DNA of 64,000 nt from Firmicutes bacterium HGW-Firmicutes-1 (GTDB lineage: Bacteria > Bacillota > Clostridia > Lachnospirales > Vallitaleaceae): assembly GCA_002841625.1 (NCBI GenBank), contig PHAG01000001.1, positions 62,001 to 126,000 on the forward strand, read 5' to 3'. The notes below the pieces were generated by a model. That model saw nothing but the letters and a program-made list of their open reading frames with translations, was not told where the DNA came from and did not search any database. A program made the position numbers and the translations under genes. This document shows, in pieces, positions 26,190 to 35,477 of this stretch. Position 1 is the first letter of the stretch; each line of letters begins with the position of its first letter.

Positions 26190-27398
26190 CTATTGCACTA
26201 CCTGATACAATATCTCTGCTAACGGCTCCATGGCATTTTTAGCTTCCGCAACCGTATTTGTCTGTGCTCCGATCTCTACAAGTAGACTCTTAGGCATAAG
26301 ATGAAGATTGTATCTATAACCTTTCAAATATATCTTGCGCGTTAATCCAGGATAAATAGCGTTTGCTTGCAAATGCATTTGGAAGCTAAAAGCCATGTTT
26401 TCCTTTACATATTTATTTGGCATTGAAGCTAAGCCAGTCATTTTTCCGTCCTTCATAATTCTACTTAGCCCATTAAAAAACATTATTTTAGCAGTTGGCT
26501 TACCATTTACTTCAGTTACTAGCTTAACATTATCAGGTATACCATCTCTATGAACATCGATTAAAACTTCAATAGAAGGGTTTTTTTTGATGGCATCTTT
26601 TAGTGCTGGTTCTATTTTTTCATATGCTTGACTTCTGTCTAGTTTCCCATCAATAACATCATATTCGCCGTTTAAATGTATAACTTTAATTCCATATTCT
26701 TCCTCAAGTATTCTAGTCAACTCATCGCCTACACCAACAATCGTGTCGCTCTTAACTCCAGGCTTACTATCTATAAACGCCTCTTGAGAGTGAGTATGGT
26801 ATATTAACACTTTAGGGCCGTCCTCTTTCAAATTAATGGATTGATCCGACTGCATAAAATATTTTACATCAAAAAGATTTTTCTCAGCGCTTATATTTGC
26901 ATCAACGGTATACATTTTGTTCAACATAAAATTAAAATCAGCTAACTGTTCTAATGTATAAGACATTGCTTGTACAGATTCCGTATCATGTAAATCATCT
27001 AATGTAAATTTTTCATCTTCAGCATATTCACCTTTGTGTTCGTCCAGATAGGGGTATATTTCGACCATGGAATCACTCGAAATTATTTGAGTGTTGACCA
27101 TATACGATAGTATGGGAAGATAATGATTCGTAAAAAGTGTAAATTTATTCATTTCTTTTGTAGTCTCATCAATATAGGTCCCACATAAATATTCTAAATT
27201 TGGACTAATTGAAAAGGTGGACTTTACAAATAACTCAATGGGTATCTTTTTGAAGGTATCTTCAAAAACATAAGCTATATTCTTGCCCTCGAAACTAATT
27301 ACTAACTGCCTAGCCAGCAATACTGTGACAACAATTACAATGGTTAAATAAAAATTCAAGACCTTTTTTCCATTTCTGTAAATATGCGATTTTTCCAT
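26190..27398 (-). CDS. spoIIP: Stage II sporulation protein P (cell wall hydrolase)
   Basis: SpoIIP is the amidase/endopeptidase that works with SpoIID and SpoIIM to thin septal peptidoglycan during engulfment. The 402-residue protein has an N-terminal membrane anchor (about residues 14-31, NFYLTIVIVVTVLLARQLVI). The catalytic domain starts at VLIYHTHSQEAFI (zinc histidines) and includes VIHLNGEYDVIDGKLDRSQA and the conserved VLIDVHRDGIPD; SLLVEIGAQTNTVAEA closes it. It lies 63 bp after gpr, as in many Clostridia, where lepA normally follows; here a palindromic element and the ABC operon follow instead. Confidence 0.95.
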   Translation of the reverse strand: MEKSHIYRNGKKVLNFYLTIVIVVTVLLARQLVISFEGKNIAYVFEDTFKKIPIELFVKSTFSISPNLEYLCGTYIDETTKEMNKFTLFTNHYLPILSYMVNTQIISSDSMVEIYPYLDEHKGEYAEDEKFTLDDLHDTESVQAMSYTLEQLADFNFMLNKMYTVDANISAEKNLFDVKYFMQSDQSINLKEDGPKVLIYHTHSQEAFIDSKPGVKSDTIVGVGDELTRILEEEYGIKVIHLNGEYDVIDGKLDRSQAYEKIEPALKDAIKKNPSIEVLIDVHRDGIPDNVKLVTEVNGKPTAKIMFFNGLSRIMKDGKMTGLASMPNKYVKENMAFSFQMHLQANAIYPGLTRKIYLKGYRYNLHLMPKSLLVEIGAQTNTVAEAKNAMEPLAEILYQVVQ

Positions 27399-27461
27399 AT
27401 AAATTCCTTGCCTTTGTCTAGAGTATTATTACTCTTATTAATATATTAGGCAAACAATTTT

Positions 27462-28445
27462 TTATGATAACCAACTTCTTATTTCTTCATATTCCATATC
27501 AGGATGTAAGGTTCTATTGAGCGCCATAGCAACAATATCACTTATTCTTTCTATAACTTCATCTATTTCTTTTGGTGTTACAAACAGATTACCCACGTAG
27601 GGATACAAAATCTCCTTAATTAACTTGTACTTTTCAACATCCGTCATTTGAAACATCGCATCTATGATCTGACCTGAGCCATTTGAACTCTTAACTTGAT
27701 TGATAAGTTCCTCCATCGTATCATTTACAATGGTAGCTGCATCAACTACAGTGGGAACACCTATCGCAATAACTGGTACCCCTAAGGTCTTCTGTGTTAA
27801 ACCTTTTCTTCTATTTCCGACACCTGAACCTGGGTGGACTCCTGTATCTGCAATCTGTATAGTTGTATTCACACGATTTGTCCGCCTAGATGCAAGGGCA
27901 TCAACAGCAATAACAATGTCAGGTTTAATTGTATCTACTACGCCCTTTACGATTTCAACAGTTTCCATACCCGTTTGTCCCATAACTCCTGGTGCAATTG
28001 CACTTACTGACTGAATCACATCGTCATTCATACCTTCAAATTCTTGAAATAGATGTCTAGTTACAATTAAGTTAGCAACAACCTTAGGTCCTAACGAGTC
28101 AGGAGTGACTCTTTGGTTCCCTAAACCAATTACTAGAATTGTCTTATTTCTCAAATCAACTATCTTCTTCAACTCATTTGCAACTGCTTCAACAATATCT
28201 TTCTTTTCATCTGTTGAATTTCTTTTAATACCTTCACATTCTATTGTAATATAATTACCAATAGGCTTATGGATTTGTTTCTCGCCATCCTCATCTAACA
28301 CTTGAACCTTGGTAATATGCATATTCAATTCATCAAGCTTTTCAGTAATGACCTTAATACCTTTCAACTCTGTTTTAATATCTCCAGCAATCTCTCTTGC
28401 CTCAAGCGCCAAGTCGGTTCTGATACTCATTTTCTCTTCTTCCAT
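27462..28445 (-). CDS. gpr: Spore protease GPR (germination protease)
   Basis: Aspartic-type protease made in the forespore as a zymogen; it degrades small acid-soluble spore proteins at germination. The 327-residue protein shows the cleavage-region motif SIRTDLALEAREIAG, then VIGLGNQRVTPDSLGPKV, SAIAPGVMGQTGMETVEIV, AVDALASRRTNRVNTTIQI and DTGVHPGSGVGNRRKG, all diagnostic of GPR. GAGGTG precedes the ATG at 28443-28445. It is divergent from rpsT and upstream of spoIIP. Confidence 0.97.
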   Translation of the reverse strand: MEEEKMSIRTDLALEAREIAGDIKTELKGIKVITEKLDELNMHITKVQVLDEDGEKQIHKPIGNYITIECEGIKRNSTDEKKDIVEAVANELKKIVDLRNKTILVIGLGNQRVTPDSLGPKVVANLIVTRHLFQEFEGMNDDVIQSVSAIAPGVMGQTGMETVEIVKGVVDTIKPDIVIAVDALASRRTNRVNTTIQIADTGVHPGSGVGNRRKGLTQKTLGVPVIAIGVPTVVDAATIVNDTMEELINQVKSSNGSGQIIDAMFQMTDVEKYKLIKEILYPYVGNLFVTPKEIDEVIERISDIVAMALNRTLHPDMEYEEIRSWLS

Positions 28446-28520
28446 ATAAGTTCACCTCACTTTATAATCTATAAAATAGTATTCTCATTTACGGTTGAAA
28501 TATTATATTTAAAAAACTTA

Positions 28521-28549
28521 TTGACTTATTAATACATTTCATTTAAAAT
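28521..28549 (+). promoter_or_regulatory. SigA-type promoter of rpsT
   Basis: TTGACT (28521-28526), 17 bases, TAAAAT (28544-28549), on the plus strand. Transcription would start near 28556 and give a leader of about 75 bases containing a 7-bp hairpin (28592-28598 / 28604-28610). Confidence 0.75.
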
Positions 28550-28633
28550 AAGAGGGTGCGTTTGATAGTTCGAAATAATTAACAGGAATATATTTTCGTT
28601 CTACGAAAATAGTAAAGTACGGAGGTGAATCGA

Positions 28634-28897
28634 TTGGCTAATATTAAGTCAGCAAAGAAAAGAATACTAGTAACAGAGACTAAAACTCTTAGAAACAAAG
28701 TAATTAAATCAAAAGTTAAGACTGAAACTAAGAAAGTTATTGGTGCTGTTAACACAAGTGATAAAGTTGCAGCTGCAGCTCAATTACTCGTTGCAATTTC
28801 TGAAATAGATAAAGCAAAAGCTAAAGGCATTTTTCACAAGAACACAGCTTCTAGAAAAGTAGCTCGTTTAACAAAATTAGTAAATAGCATGGAATAA
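28634..28897 (+). CDS. rpsT: 30S ribosomal protein S20
   Basis: Primary 16S-rRNA-binding protein of the small subunit. The 87 residues begin (M)ANIKSAKKRI, the universal S20 start, and end KNTASRKVARLTKLVNSME; the composition is Lys/Ala-rich and helical. The start is TTG at 28634-28636, with GGAGG (28621-28625) eight bases upstream. A GTG nine bases earlier is part of that ribosome site. A non-ATG start is also known for S20 of E. coli, where it takes part in autogenous control. It is the only plus-strand gene between 18.2 and 36.8 kb. Confidence 0.97.
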   Translation: MANIKSAKKRILVTETKTLRNKVIKSKVKTETKKVIGAVNTSDKVAAAAQLLVAISEIDKAKAKGIFHKNTASRKVARLTKLVNSME

Positions 28898-28903
28898 TCA
28901 ATA

Positions 28904-28925
28904 AGCCATACCTTAGGGTGTGGCT
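28904..28925 (+). terminator. rpsT terminator hairpin
   Basis: AGCCATACC pairs with GGTGTGGCT (9 bp, one G-T) over a TTAG loop, six bases after the rpsT stop. It is followed by ATTTAATT, a weak U-rich tail. Confidence 0.6.
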
Positions 28926-28929
28926 ATTT

Positions 28930-28980
28930 AATTACAAAAGCCACGATTGCAGATAACCTACAATAGTGGCTTTTGTAATT
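28930..28980. terminator. Bidirectional terminator between rpsT and holA
   Basis: Perfect 15-bp inverted repeat (AATTACAAAAGCCAC at 28930-28944 and its complement at 28966-28980). On either strand the second arm reads GGCTTTTGTAATT, so it can end rpsT transcripts and also the holA transcripts coming from the right. Confidence 0.65.
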
Positions 28981-29044
28981 ATGATCTTATTCTATTGTCT
29001 TCAAATAGGCTATCAAATTTACATTAGTACCAATTCCACTCGTT

Positions 29045-30037
29045 TTATGCACTATATTTTATAATCAGCAACTCAATACCAAGAGTAATGTCCATTTTTC
29101 CTGTCTTCATCTGAACTTCTGCATCCAAACATTGTTTTAGCGCCTCTTTTAGTTGAACAATCGAAAAGTTTTTTGCTTGCTTCATATTTTTATCAAGTAC
29201 AAAGGGTGGTAATTTTAGTTTAGAAGCCATTTCTTGACGTTGTGCTCCCTTCTCTAACATGAGCTTTGTCTGCAAAATCAATCTAAATTGTCTAGTTAAC
29301 ATAAATAAAACTCTAGTTGGAGGTTCTCTTAGTACGACTAAATCGTTATAGAGCTTGAGAGCGTGTTGTCTTCTACTTCCTCCCATACAATCTACAAGAT
29401 CAAATATTCTATTTTCAACGCTCTTTGTACATATTTCATCAATTGTTTGTTTTGAGACAATATCGGACTCTTTATTGTAGGCAACTAATTTATCTAATTC
29501 GTTATGAATTGTGGCTAGATCAAATCCAACCGTATGGATAAAATGTTTAGCAACAACTTTTTCTATTTTTTTATTGTGTTTGTTTAGTTGGTCAGCAATA
29601 TACTGAACCAAATCATCTTCAGATAATCTGTTGAATTCTATCGTTCGACCTAGACTATTTATTTTTTTAAATAATTTCGTTCTTTTGTCTACTTCATTTT
29701 CAACAATAAAGAGTACTGTTGTACTTGGCAATGTGCTAAGTGCTTCAATTAACTTTTCTGTTTTTGAAGCATTTTTGGCTTGAAAGAGTTCAAGACTTTT
29801 CATAACAACTACTCTTTTTTCACCTAAAAATGGTAACGTATCCATTGCATCAATCATTTTATCAATTTGATTGCCTTGCGCTTCAAAAACATCCAAATTC
29901 ATAACCCTGTCTGAATCTATCATAACTGAATCAACAGCCTTATCTAAATAAGCATTCAAAATATAATGTTCTTCACCATAAAATAAATAGATACCTTGAA
30001 TTTGTTTTTCCTTAATTTGTTTTTTCAATTGTTGCAT
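29045..30037 (-). CDS. holA: DNA polymerase III delta subunit (clamp loader)
   Basis: A 330-residue clamp-loader subunit that opens the beta clamp. The N-terminus IYLFYGEEHYILNAYLDKAV is the typical HolA start, followed by DTLPFLGEKRVVVMKSLELF and LLTRQFRLILQTKLMLEKG in domain III. LPPFVLDKNMKQAKNFSIVQ and DAEVQMKTGKMDITLGIELLI form the C-terminal collar. The ATG overlaps the 3' end of comEC by 13 bp, a common comEC-holA arrangement in Firmicutes. Function is secure. Confidence 0.95.
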   Translation of the reverse strand: MQQLKKQIKEKQIQGIYLFYGEEHYILNAYLDKAVDSVMIDSDRVMNLDVFEAQGNQIDKMIDAMDTLPFLGEKRVVVMKSLELFQAKNASKTEKLIEALSTLPSTTVLFIVENEVDKRTKLFKKINSLGRTIEFNRLSEDDLVQYIADQLNKHNKKIEKVVAKHFIHTVGFDLATIHNELDKLVAYNKESDIVSKQTIDEICTKSVENRIFDLVDCMGGSRRQHALKLYNDLVVLREPPTRVLFMLTRQFRLILQTKLMLEKGAQRQEMASKLKLPPFVLDKNMKQAKNFSIVQLKEALKQCLDAEVQMKTGKMDITLGIELLIIKYSA

Positions 30038-32346
30038 ATATACTTAACCTTCCTTTTAGTAAAATATGTTTCCACTAAGTAGGTTTCTCCCTTTGTTGTA
30101 ATAATGACTGCACCTTCATTTGAGATATGATACTCATCAATACCTAGTAGTTTATAGCGCTTAACGACCTCAACTGCAGGGTGTCCATAGATATTATGCT
30201 TTCCATAGCTAAATATTGCAACAGTAGGGTCTACACGCTCAAGAAAGCCATGCGTTGAGGAGGTTTCCGATCCATGATGTGGTACCTTTATGATATCTGC
30301 TTCAACTCCCTCATGAGATTGTATTATGTCTTCTTGAGGTTCTTCAATATCACCCGTAAATAAGACGTTAAAATCCTTATATCTAACGTTCAATACAAGT
30401 GATTTTTCATTGTTATTCTTGTAATTTGCTTCCGAAATCTTTGGATAAATACATTCAATATGAAAACCTTTATGTTTATATTTATAACCTTCACTAAAGT
30501 AATAAACCTCTATTCCCTTGTCATTAGCACAAGTAAGCAATGTCTTAGTTAAATCATCTTGTTCTTGTTCATAGGGCTTTGGTAAAACGATAAAATCTGT
30601 TTTAATCTCTTTAATAACCTCAATTATACCATAAATATGATCAAAATCGCTATGGCTAATAAAAATTCCATCAATATGGTTTATCCCTTCTGATTCCAAA
30701 TATGGTATAAGGACATAAATACCCGTATTATTAGTAGTAGAATTTTTTGATATGCTTAATTTCCCTCCTCCATCAACAATAAATACCTTACTACTATACT
30801 GAATAACAGCTGAATCTCCTTGTCCAACATCTAAAAAAGTTGCTTTTAGTCGACCAATTTGGTTTAAGCTCGTCGTTCCAATAAAAATAGTGCATAGGAG
30901 AACAATAACTACCATGACTTTTTTCTGCCTTACACAAACAAATACATAGTAGTAAAAAATCATTAAAATACTTGGTTTTCCAATTGTTAATGTATTTAGT
31001 GGTAGTTTCATAACCCCTTCACAGCACATTTCAATATATTTAAGGGCAAAATAAACAATCCCTCCAACGATTTCTCCAGCAGGCAACCATATAAACGATA
31101 CTAATATTGCCAAAATTCCAAAGGCAATTAGAATCGTAGAAACAGGAACTATGAATAGATTCACAATAATTGAATAAATAGATAGTTTATAAAAAAACCA
31201 TGCTAATATTGGATAAGTAAATAAACTTGCCCCTAGTGTAACAAAGAGCATATTTATAAGCATATTATTGTTTGAATTATATCGGGTATTTAATATCGGA
31301 GTTAAAGACAAGATTCCATAAACAGCAGCGAAAGATAGCAAAAAACCAACATCCAACAATTGGTACGGATTAACAACTACAATCATTGTACCTGCAATAA
31401 ATAATGCCGAAACAGCTTCATAACTTTCGTTAAAAAAAATAGTTAATAACATTAACGTAAGCATAATAGTAGCTCTTAAAGTAGAAGTACTTCCTCCAGT
31501 TAAGACGCAATATAACCAAAGTATGACAATACAAATAATCCCACATGTTCTTTGACTCTTTATAAAATTTTTTAATAATTGGAATAATCCCATGCCAATG
31601 ATTGATACATGGAGCCCTGAAATGGCTAAAAGATGTGAAATGCCTGCTACCTGGTATAGCTCTTTAGTTGAATCATTTAGTATACCCTTTGAACCTAGAA
31701 GCATCGTATTCATAATACTCGCTTCGTTACTAGGAAACAATTTATTTACTTGGCTTTCAAGTCTAACTCTAAAGTTATTCAATATCCTGTCTGCATCATA
31801 CTTACCACGATTTAATAACTTAATGTTTGAAGCGTAAACAGTAAAATATATCTTATCTGCATAATAATACTGCCTTGCATCAAACGCTCCTGGATTGGTT
31901 TTCTGTAAAAAGGATTGCATATTACCCATTACTTGAATCCTGTCTCCAACTTTATAAGGTTCAATATTTTTACCGTATATTATTACTTTAATCCCCGTGT
32001 TAACTTTGTAGTTGCCTTGAGATATTTTGCTAAGCTTACAAATCATTTTATTACTTTCAAACTCAATTTCTTTAATTTCCGCTGTAGCTTCAATAGGTTT
32101 GTTGTAGTCAATGCTCTTATCTATTTTTTGTATCAGGCAATTTACTCTTCCACTGTTAAAATATCCTACTAAACATATCATTGAAAATATAGCTAGGAAT
32201 TTCCACTGCTGTACCTTTGTCATAAGGCATACACAAACAATGATAGCAAATAATAACATCACAACGTAAAACCAATCAAAATAAATTCGCATTAAGCTAC
32301 CAGCAGCAAAACATATAAATATTACGATTGCTGGTCTTTTCATCAA
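30025..32346 (-). CDS. comEC: ComEC/Rec2 DNA-uptake channel with metallo-beta-lactamase domain
   Basis: A 773-residue polytopic membrane protein. N-terminal membrane segments and an OB-like DUF4131 region come first (to about residue 200). The competence core follows (AGISHLLAISGLHVSIIGMG, LTGGSTSTLRATIMLTLML). The C-terminal hydrolase domain begins ATFLDVGQGDSAVIQY and has the metal motif SHSDFDHIYG and PHHGSETSS. This is the full-length form with all three parts. ComEC carries single-stranded DNA across the membrane; the nearby comEA-like gene (35478) encodes the DNA receptor. It overlaps holA. Confidence 0.95.
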   Translation of the reverse strand: MMKRPAIVIFICFAAGSLMRIYFDWFYVVMLLFAIIVCVCLMTKVQQWKFLAIFSMICLVGYFNSGRVNCLIQKIDKSIDYNKPIEATAEIKEIEFESNKMICKLSKISQGNYKVNTGIKVIIYGKNIEPYKVGDRIQVMGNMQSFLQKTNPGAFDARQYYYADKIYFTVYASNIKLLNRGKYDADRILNNFRVRLESQVNKLFPSNEASIMNTMLLGSKGILNDSTKELYQVAGISHLLAISGLHVSIIGMGLFQLLKNFIKSQRTCGIICIVILWLYCVLTGGSTSTLRATIMLTLMLLTIFFNESYEAVSALFIAGTMIVVVNPYQLLDVGFLLSFAAVYGILSLTPILNTRYNSNNNMLINMLFVTLGASLFTYPILAWFFYKLSIYSIIVNLFIVPVSTILIAFGILAILVSFIWLPAGEIVGGIVYFALKYIEMCCEGVMKLPLNTLTIGKPSILMIFYYYVFVCVRQKKVMVVIVLLCTIFIGTTSLNQIGRLKATFLDVGQGDSAVIQYSSKVFIVDGGGKLSISKNSTTNNTGIYVLIPYLESEGINHIDGIFISHSDFDHIYGIIEVIKEIKTDFIVLPKPYEQEQDDLTKTLLTCANDKGIEVYYFSEGYKYKHKGFHIECIYPKISEANYKNNNEKSLVLNVRYKDFNVLFTGDIEEPQEDIIQSHEGVEADIIKVPHHGSETSSTHGFLERVDPTVAIFSYGKHNIYGHPAVEVVKRYKLLGIDEYHISNEGAVIITTKGETYLVETYFTKRKVKYICNN

Positions 32347-32377
32347 GTCCTCTCTCCCCCAGTTCAGACTATGAATT

Positions 32378-33298
32378 TTATTTTTTTATTAAATCTAGGT
32401 TGGTTTGAAACAATACGTTAAAGTCAATATGACCTTTGTATTCCTCTCTGACAGTACCTTCTATCAAAAATTGTACCTTTGTTATTTTATTAAGCTCTGT
32501 CAAAGTATTTACAACAGAATAGATCGTCATGGTTTCACCAGTTGAACCACCCGTATGCTTACTTACAAATTCTTCACTAAAATCGACATAACAAACGCCT
32601 TCATTTGTGTATACATTTTTAACTTTCGTACCTTCCGGAATGGTTCTTCTTAGATTGTTATCCGCTGGACCTTTGATTAGCAAGTCAAGAACAACCTTTT
32701 CAATTTGTTCTTCTGCATTCAGTTTGATTTCATATTCAACAGGAACCAAATACATTCCCTCATCATCTGAAAAGTATAATGTAACGGTCTTTACATTTTG
32801 TTCTGAAGCATCCTCTTCAAAGAAGTCAAGCACTACATCACTTTCCTTCATTGCTCCAAGAACCATACCCGAGGAATTTTGATATGGTACACTACCAATA
32901 TAAAATTCGACCGTTTCGATTTCTTCAAGCATTGCTAGAGATTTAACCAATGAAGATCTGCATATAATTTCTTCAATCGAACTCATTGCTGTGTAGCTTT
33001 CATTAAAGCTTAATACCACCTTGTTTTTTTCCATCTTAAAGTTCAGAATTTCTACACTTTTAGGAATTGTGGCGTTCGTACCACTCGTACCCTCTCTGAG
33101 TATTTCGATTACATTTGTTATTTTAGTGTTAACTGTTTTATCCTCAAGTGAAACCTTAACAGGAACAAGACCATTCATATTAGAATTTGCTAAATAAACA
33201 GTATACGAGCTTTCATTATTTTCTTTATTATTTGATTGACTTGCAACAATTCCTATACCAATCAAACATACAAAAATTATAAAAATAATTTTCTTCAT
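32378..33298 (-). CDS. Lipoprotein-like protein with two GerMN domains
   Basis: A 306-residue secreted protein with an N-terminal hydrophobic segment (MKKIIFIIFVCLIGIGIVAS). Two GerMN repeats follow: one at about residues 31-155 (VYLANSNMNGLVPVKVSLED; FYIGSVPY) and one at about 170-300 (TLYFSDDEGMYLVPVEYEIK; DLLIKGPADNNLRRTIPEGT; CYVDFSEEFV). This double arrangement is that of GerM, a sporulation/germination protein of the spore envelope. No lipobox cysteine is obvious. It lies between comEC and the histidine-kinase gene, all on one strand. I leave the symbol open because GerMN proteins vary in role. Confidence 0.85.
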   Translation of the reverse strand: MKKIIFIIFVCLIGIGIVASQSNNKENNESSYTVYLANSNMNGLVPVKVSLEDKTVNTKITNVIEILREGTSGTNATIPKSVEILNFKMEKNKVVLSFNESYTAMSSIEEIICRSSLVKSLAMLEEIETVEFYIGSVPYQNSSGMVLGAMKESDVVLDFFEEDASEQNVKTVTLYFSDDEGMYLVPVEYEIKLNAEEQIEKVVLDLLIKGPADNNLRRTIPEGTKVKNVYTNEGVCYVDFSEEFVSKHTGGSTGETMTIYSVVNTLTELNKITKVQFLIEGTVREEYKGHIDFNVLFQTNLDLIKK

Positions 33299-33369
33299 GC
33301 AAGCACCTCCTTACTATACTTAATATTATATAGAAATAATATTTCAATTTTATGAACATTCATTTAACT

Positions 33370-34776
33370 TTAAATTATGTGCTTTAATGGTATCTTCACT
33401 ATAAACTTAGTTCCCTTTTCTACTTCACTTTCACATCTAATTGTTCCATAATGCATTAATACTGTTTTGCTAACGATTGATAATCCAAGTCCAGTACCAC
33501 CAGTATCTCTTGCCCTATTTTTATCAATCCGATAAAATCTTTCAAAAATTTTCTCAATGCTATCTTCAGGAATTCCTATTCCCGTGTCTTTAACAACAAG
33601 TTCAAATTCTTTATGGTCAGCATTAAGTGAAGTTGTAATTAAACCAAAGTCTTTATTATATTTAATCGCATTTTCTACTAAATTGGTAATTGCTAAAGCC
33701 ATTTTTGTTTCGTCAATTTCTGCTACTATAGAACGATAGCTTTCAAATATCATTTGAATATTCCGCTTACCTGCAATAGGCTTTAATCGCTTTAAGGTAG
33801 CTTCGACTAATTCATTTACATTAACCTTTGAAACGTTAAGCTGGTTATCCTTCTTATCAAGTGTAACTAAAGTTAACAAATCATTGATTATTTTGCTTTC
33901 TCTGTCCACTTCAGAATTGATATCCTCTAAGAATTCACGATAAATTTCCTTAGAAACATCCTCTCTTGAAAGGATTGATTCAGCAAGAACCTTCATAGAA
34001 CTAAGGGGTGTCTTAAGTTCATGTGATACATTTGCAACAAACTGCTGTCTATTTTCTTCAACTTCTAAAAATCTATGGATCATATGATTAAAGGATATAG
34101 ATATCTCTTCAATCTCATTGTTGCCCCTTACTGTTAGCTTTTCATCAATATGTCCTTCGGTAACACCTTTTATGTATTTTATAAATAATTTAAAGGGTTT
34201 GGTTAATAAACCTGAGGTTACATAGCTTAAGATAATAATTAGAATAACAAACCCCAACACAATCAATAATGCAATATTTTTCAAGCTAGAAATTGACGTT
34301 GTCAAATTTTCATAAGAACTGGTCACGACAACAACACCTAGTACGGTTTTTGTTTGAGTATCCATAATAGGTGTAACAACCTTACCTAAGTTTTCTTTTT
34401 TTAAATAAGAATATTTACCTTCACCATTTAAACCCGTTAAAATACCTTTTGTAACATAAAGTTTACCTGTCTCAATATCATTAGAGTCAAATATAACCAT
34501 ACCGGTCGCATCAATGATTAAAGTTCTACCATCTACTAAAGCATTGATAGTACTTAAATATTCCTTATTGCGATTTTCGTTAAAGTAACCAGTTACAACA
34601 AGATTCGTTGCTATCGTATTTGCTTTTCGAAACATACTTGTCTTCATTTCATTTTCATAATCGCTACGAAAAGATGAAATTAGCATATTGCTTAGTACGA
34701 TTAATGGTACAATGCTTACTACAACGAAAATGATAAATGATTTAAAACGTATACTACCAAAAAGCTTTTTATACAT
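33370..34776 (-). CDS. Sensor histidine kinase (WalK/PhoR-like)
   Basis: A 468-residue kinase. First membrane segment at about residues 14-32 (FIIFVVVSIVPLIVLSNMLI), an extracytoplasmic sensor of ~130 residues, second segment near residue 170 (ALLIVLGFVILIIILSYV), then HAMP. The H-box is FVANVSHELKTPLSSMKVLA, then the N-box NLVENAIKYN, G1 DTGIGIP, F-box FERFYRIDKNR and G2 GTGLGLSIV. The ATG (34774-34776) lies inside the last codons of the response-regulator gene (8-bp overlap), so the pair is translationally coupled. The longer frame upstream would overlap the partner by 74 bp and is unlikely. Confidence 0.92.
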   Translation of the reverse strand: MYKKLFGSIRFKSFIIFVVVSIVPLIVLSNMLISSFRSDYENEMKTSMFRKANTIATNLVVTGYFNENRNKEYLSTINALVDGRTLIIDATGMVIFDSNDIETGKLYVTKGILTGLNGEGKYSYLKKENLGKVVTPIMDTQTKTVLGVVVVTSSYENLTTSISSLKNIALLIVLGFVILIIILSYVTSGLLTKPFKLFIKYIKGVTEGHIDEKLTVRGNNEIEEISISFNHMIHRFLEVEENRQQFVANVSHELKTPLSSMKVLAESILSREDVSKEIYREFLEDINSEVDRESKIINDLLTLVTLDKKDNQLNVSKVNVNELVEATLKRLKPIAGKRNIQMIFESYRSIVAEIDETKMALAITNLVENAIKYNKDFGLITTSLNADHKEFELVVKDTGIGIPEDSIEKIFERFYRIDKNRARDTGGTGLGLSIVSKTVLMHYGTIRCESEVEKGTKFIVKIPLKHII

Positions 34777-35464
34777 GTTGATAATAATATCCAACGCCCC
34801 ATTTCGTATGAATATAGGTTGGCTCACTTGGATTTGGTTCAACTTTTTCCCTTAATCTTCTTACATGAACATCAACCGTTCTAACATCACCTGGATAATC
34901 GTAACCCCATACAATGTTTAAAAGGTTTTCTCTACTGTAAACTTTATTGGAATGGTTCACAAATAACTCAAGTAAATCAAATTCCTTTGCTGTTAATGAT
35001 ACTTCCAGCTCCTTAACATAAACTCGTCTGCTTTCGCTATTAATCTTAAGATCCCCAGACATTATGATTGGGTTACCCTCTGCACCTTCAGCTGCACCGT
35101 ATTTTGATCTTCTAAAAATTGCTTTTATTCTTGCCTTAAGCTCGAGTATATTAAAAGGCTTCGTCATATAATCATCTGCGCCGTACTCTAATCCTAATAT
35201 TTTATCCATATCATCACCCTTTGCAGTGAGCATGATAATGGGAACTACTGAAAACTCTCTTATTTGTTGGCAAACGCTTAATCCATCAATCTTTGGTAGC
35301 ATGACATCTAGCACGATTAAATCATACTCTTTACCTCTTGCAAGGTTCAATGCTTCTTCGCCATCAAAGGCGCTGTCTACTTCAAAGCCATCTTGCTCAA
35401 GACTAAATGTAATGCCCTTAATAATTAATTTTTCGTCGTCAACTACAAGTATTTTCTTGCCCAT
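34769..35464 (-). CDS. OmpR/PhoB-family response regulator
   Basis: A 231-residue regulator with receiver domain (MGKKILVVDDEKLIIKGITF; phosphorylated Asp in LIVLDVMLPKIDG, about residue 53; MLTAK; Lys in DYMTKPFN). The winged-helix DNA-binding domain contains LTAKEFDLLELFVNH, VYSRENLLNIVWGYDYPGD and RTVDVHVRRLREKVE, of the WalR/PhoP type. It forms a two-component system with the overlapping kinase. The stimulus is unknown. It lies 13 bp after the comEA-like gene. Confidence 0.93.
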   Translation of the reverse strand: MGKKILVVDDEKLIIKGITFSLEQDGFEVDSAFDGEEALNLARGKEYDLIVLDVMLPKIDGLSVCQQIREFSVVPIIMLTAKGDDMDKILGLEYGADDYMTKPFNILELKARIKAIFRRSKYGAAEGAEGNPIIMSGDLKINSESRRVYVKELEVSLTAKEFDLLELFVNHSNKVYSRENLLNIVWGYDYPGDVRTVDVHVRRLREKVEPNPSEPTYIHTKWGVGYYYQHV

Positions 35465-35477
35465 TCCTTCACCCCTT

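Noticed and set aside
27700-28014. 104-residue plus-strand frame inside gpr
   Set aside because: Antisense to highly conserved GPR motifs; not a gene.
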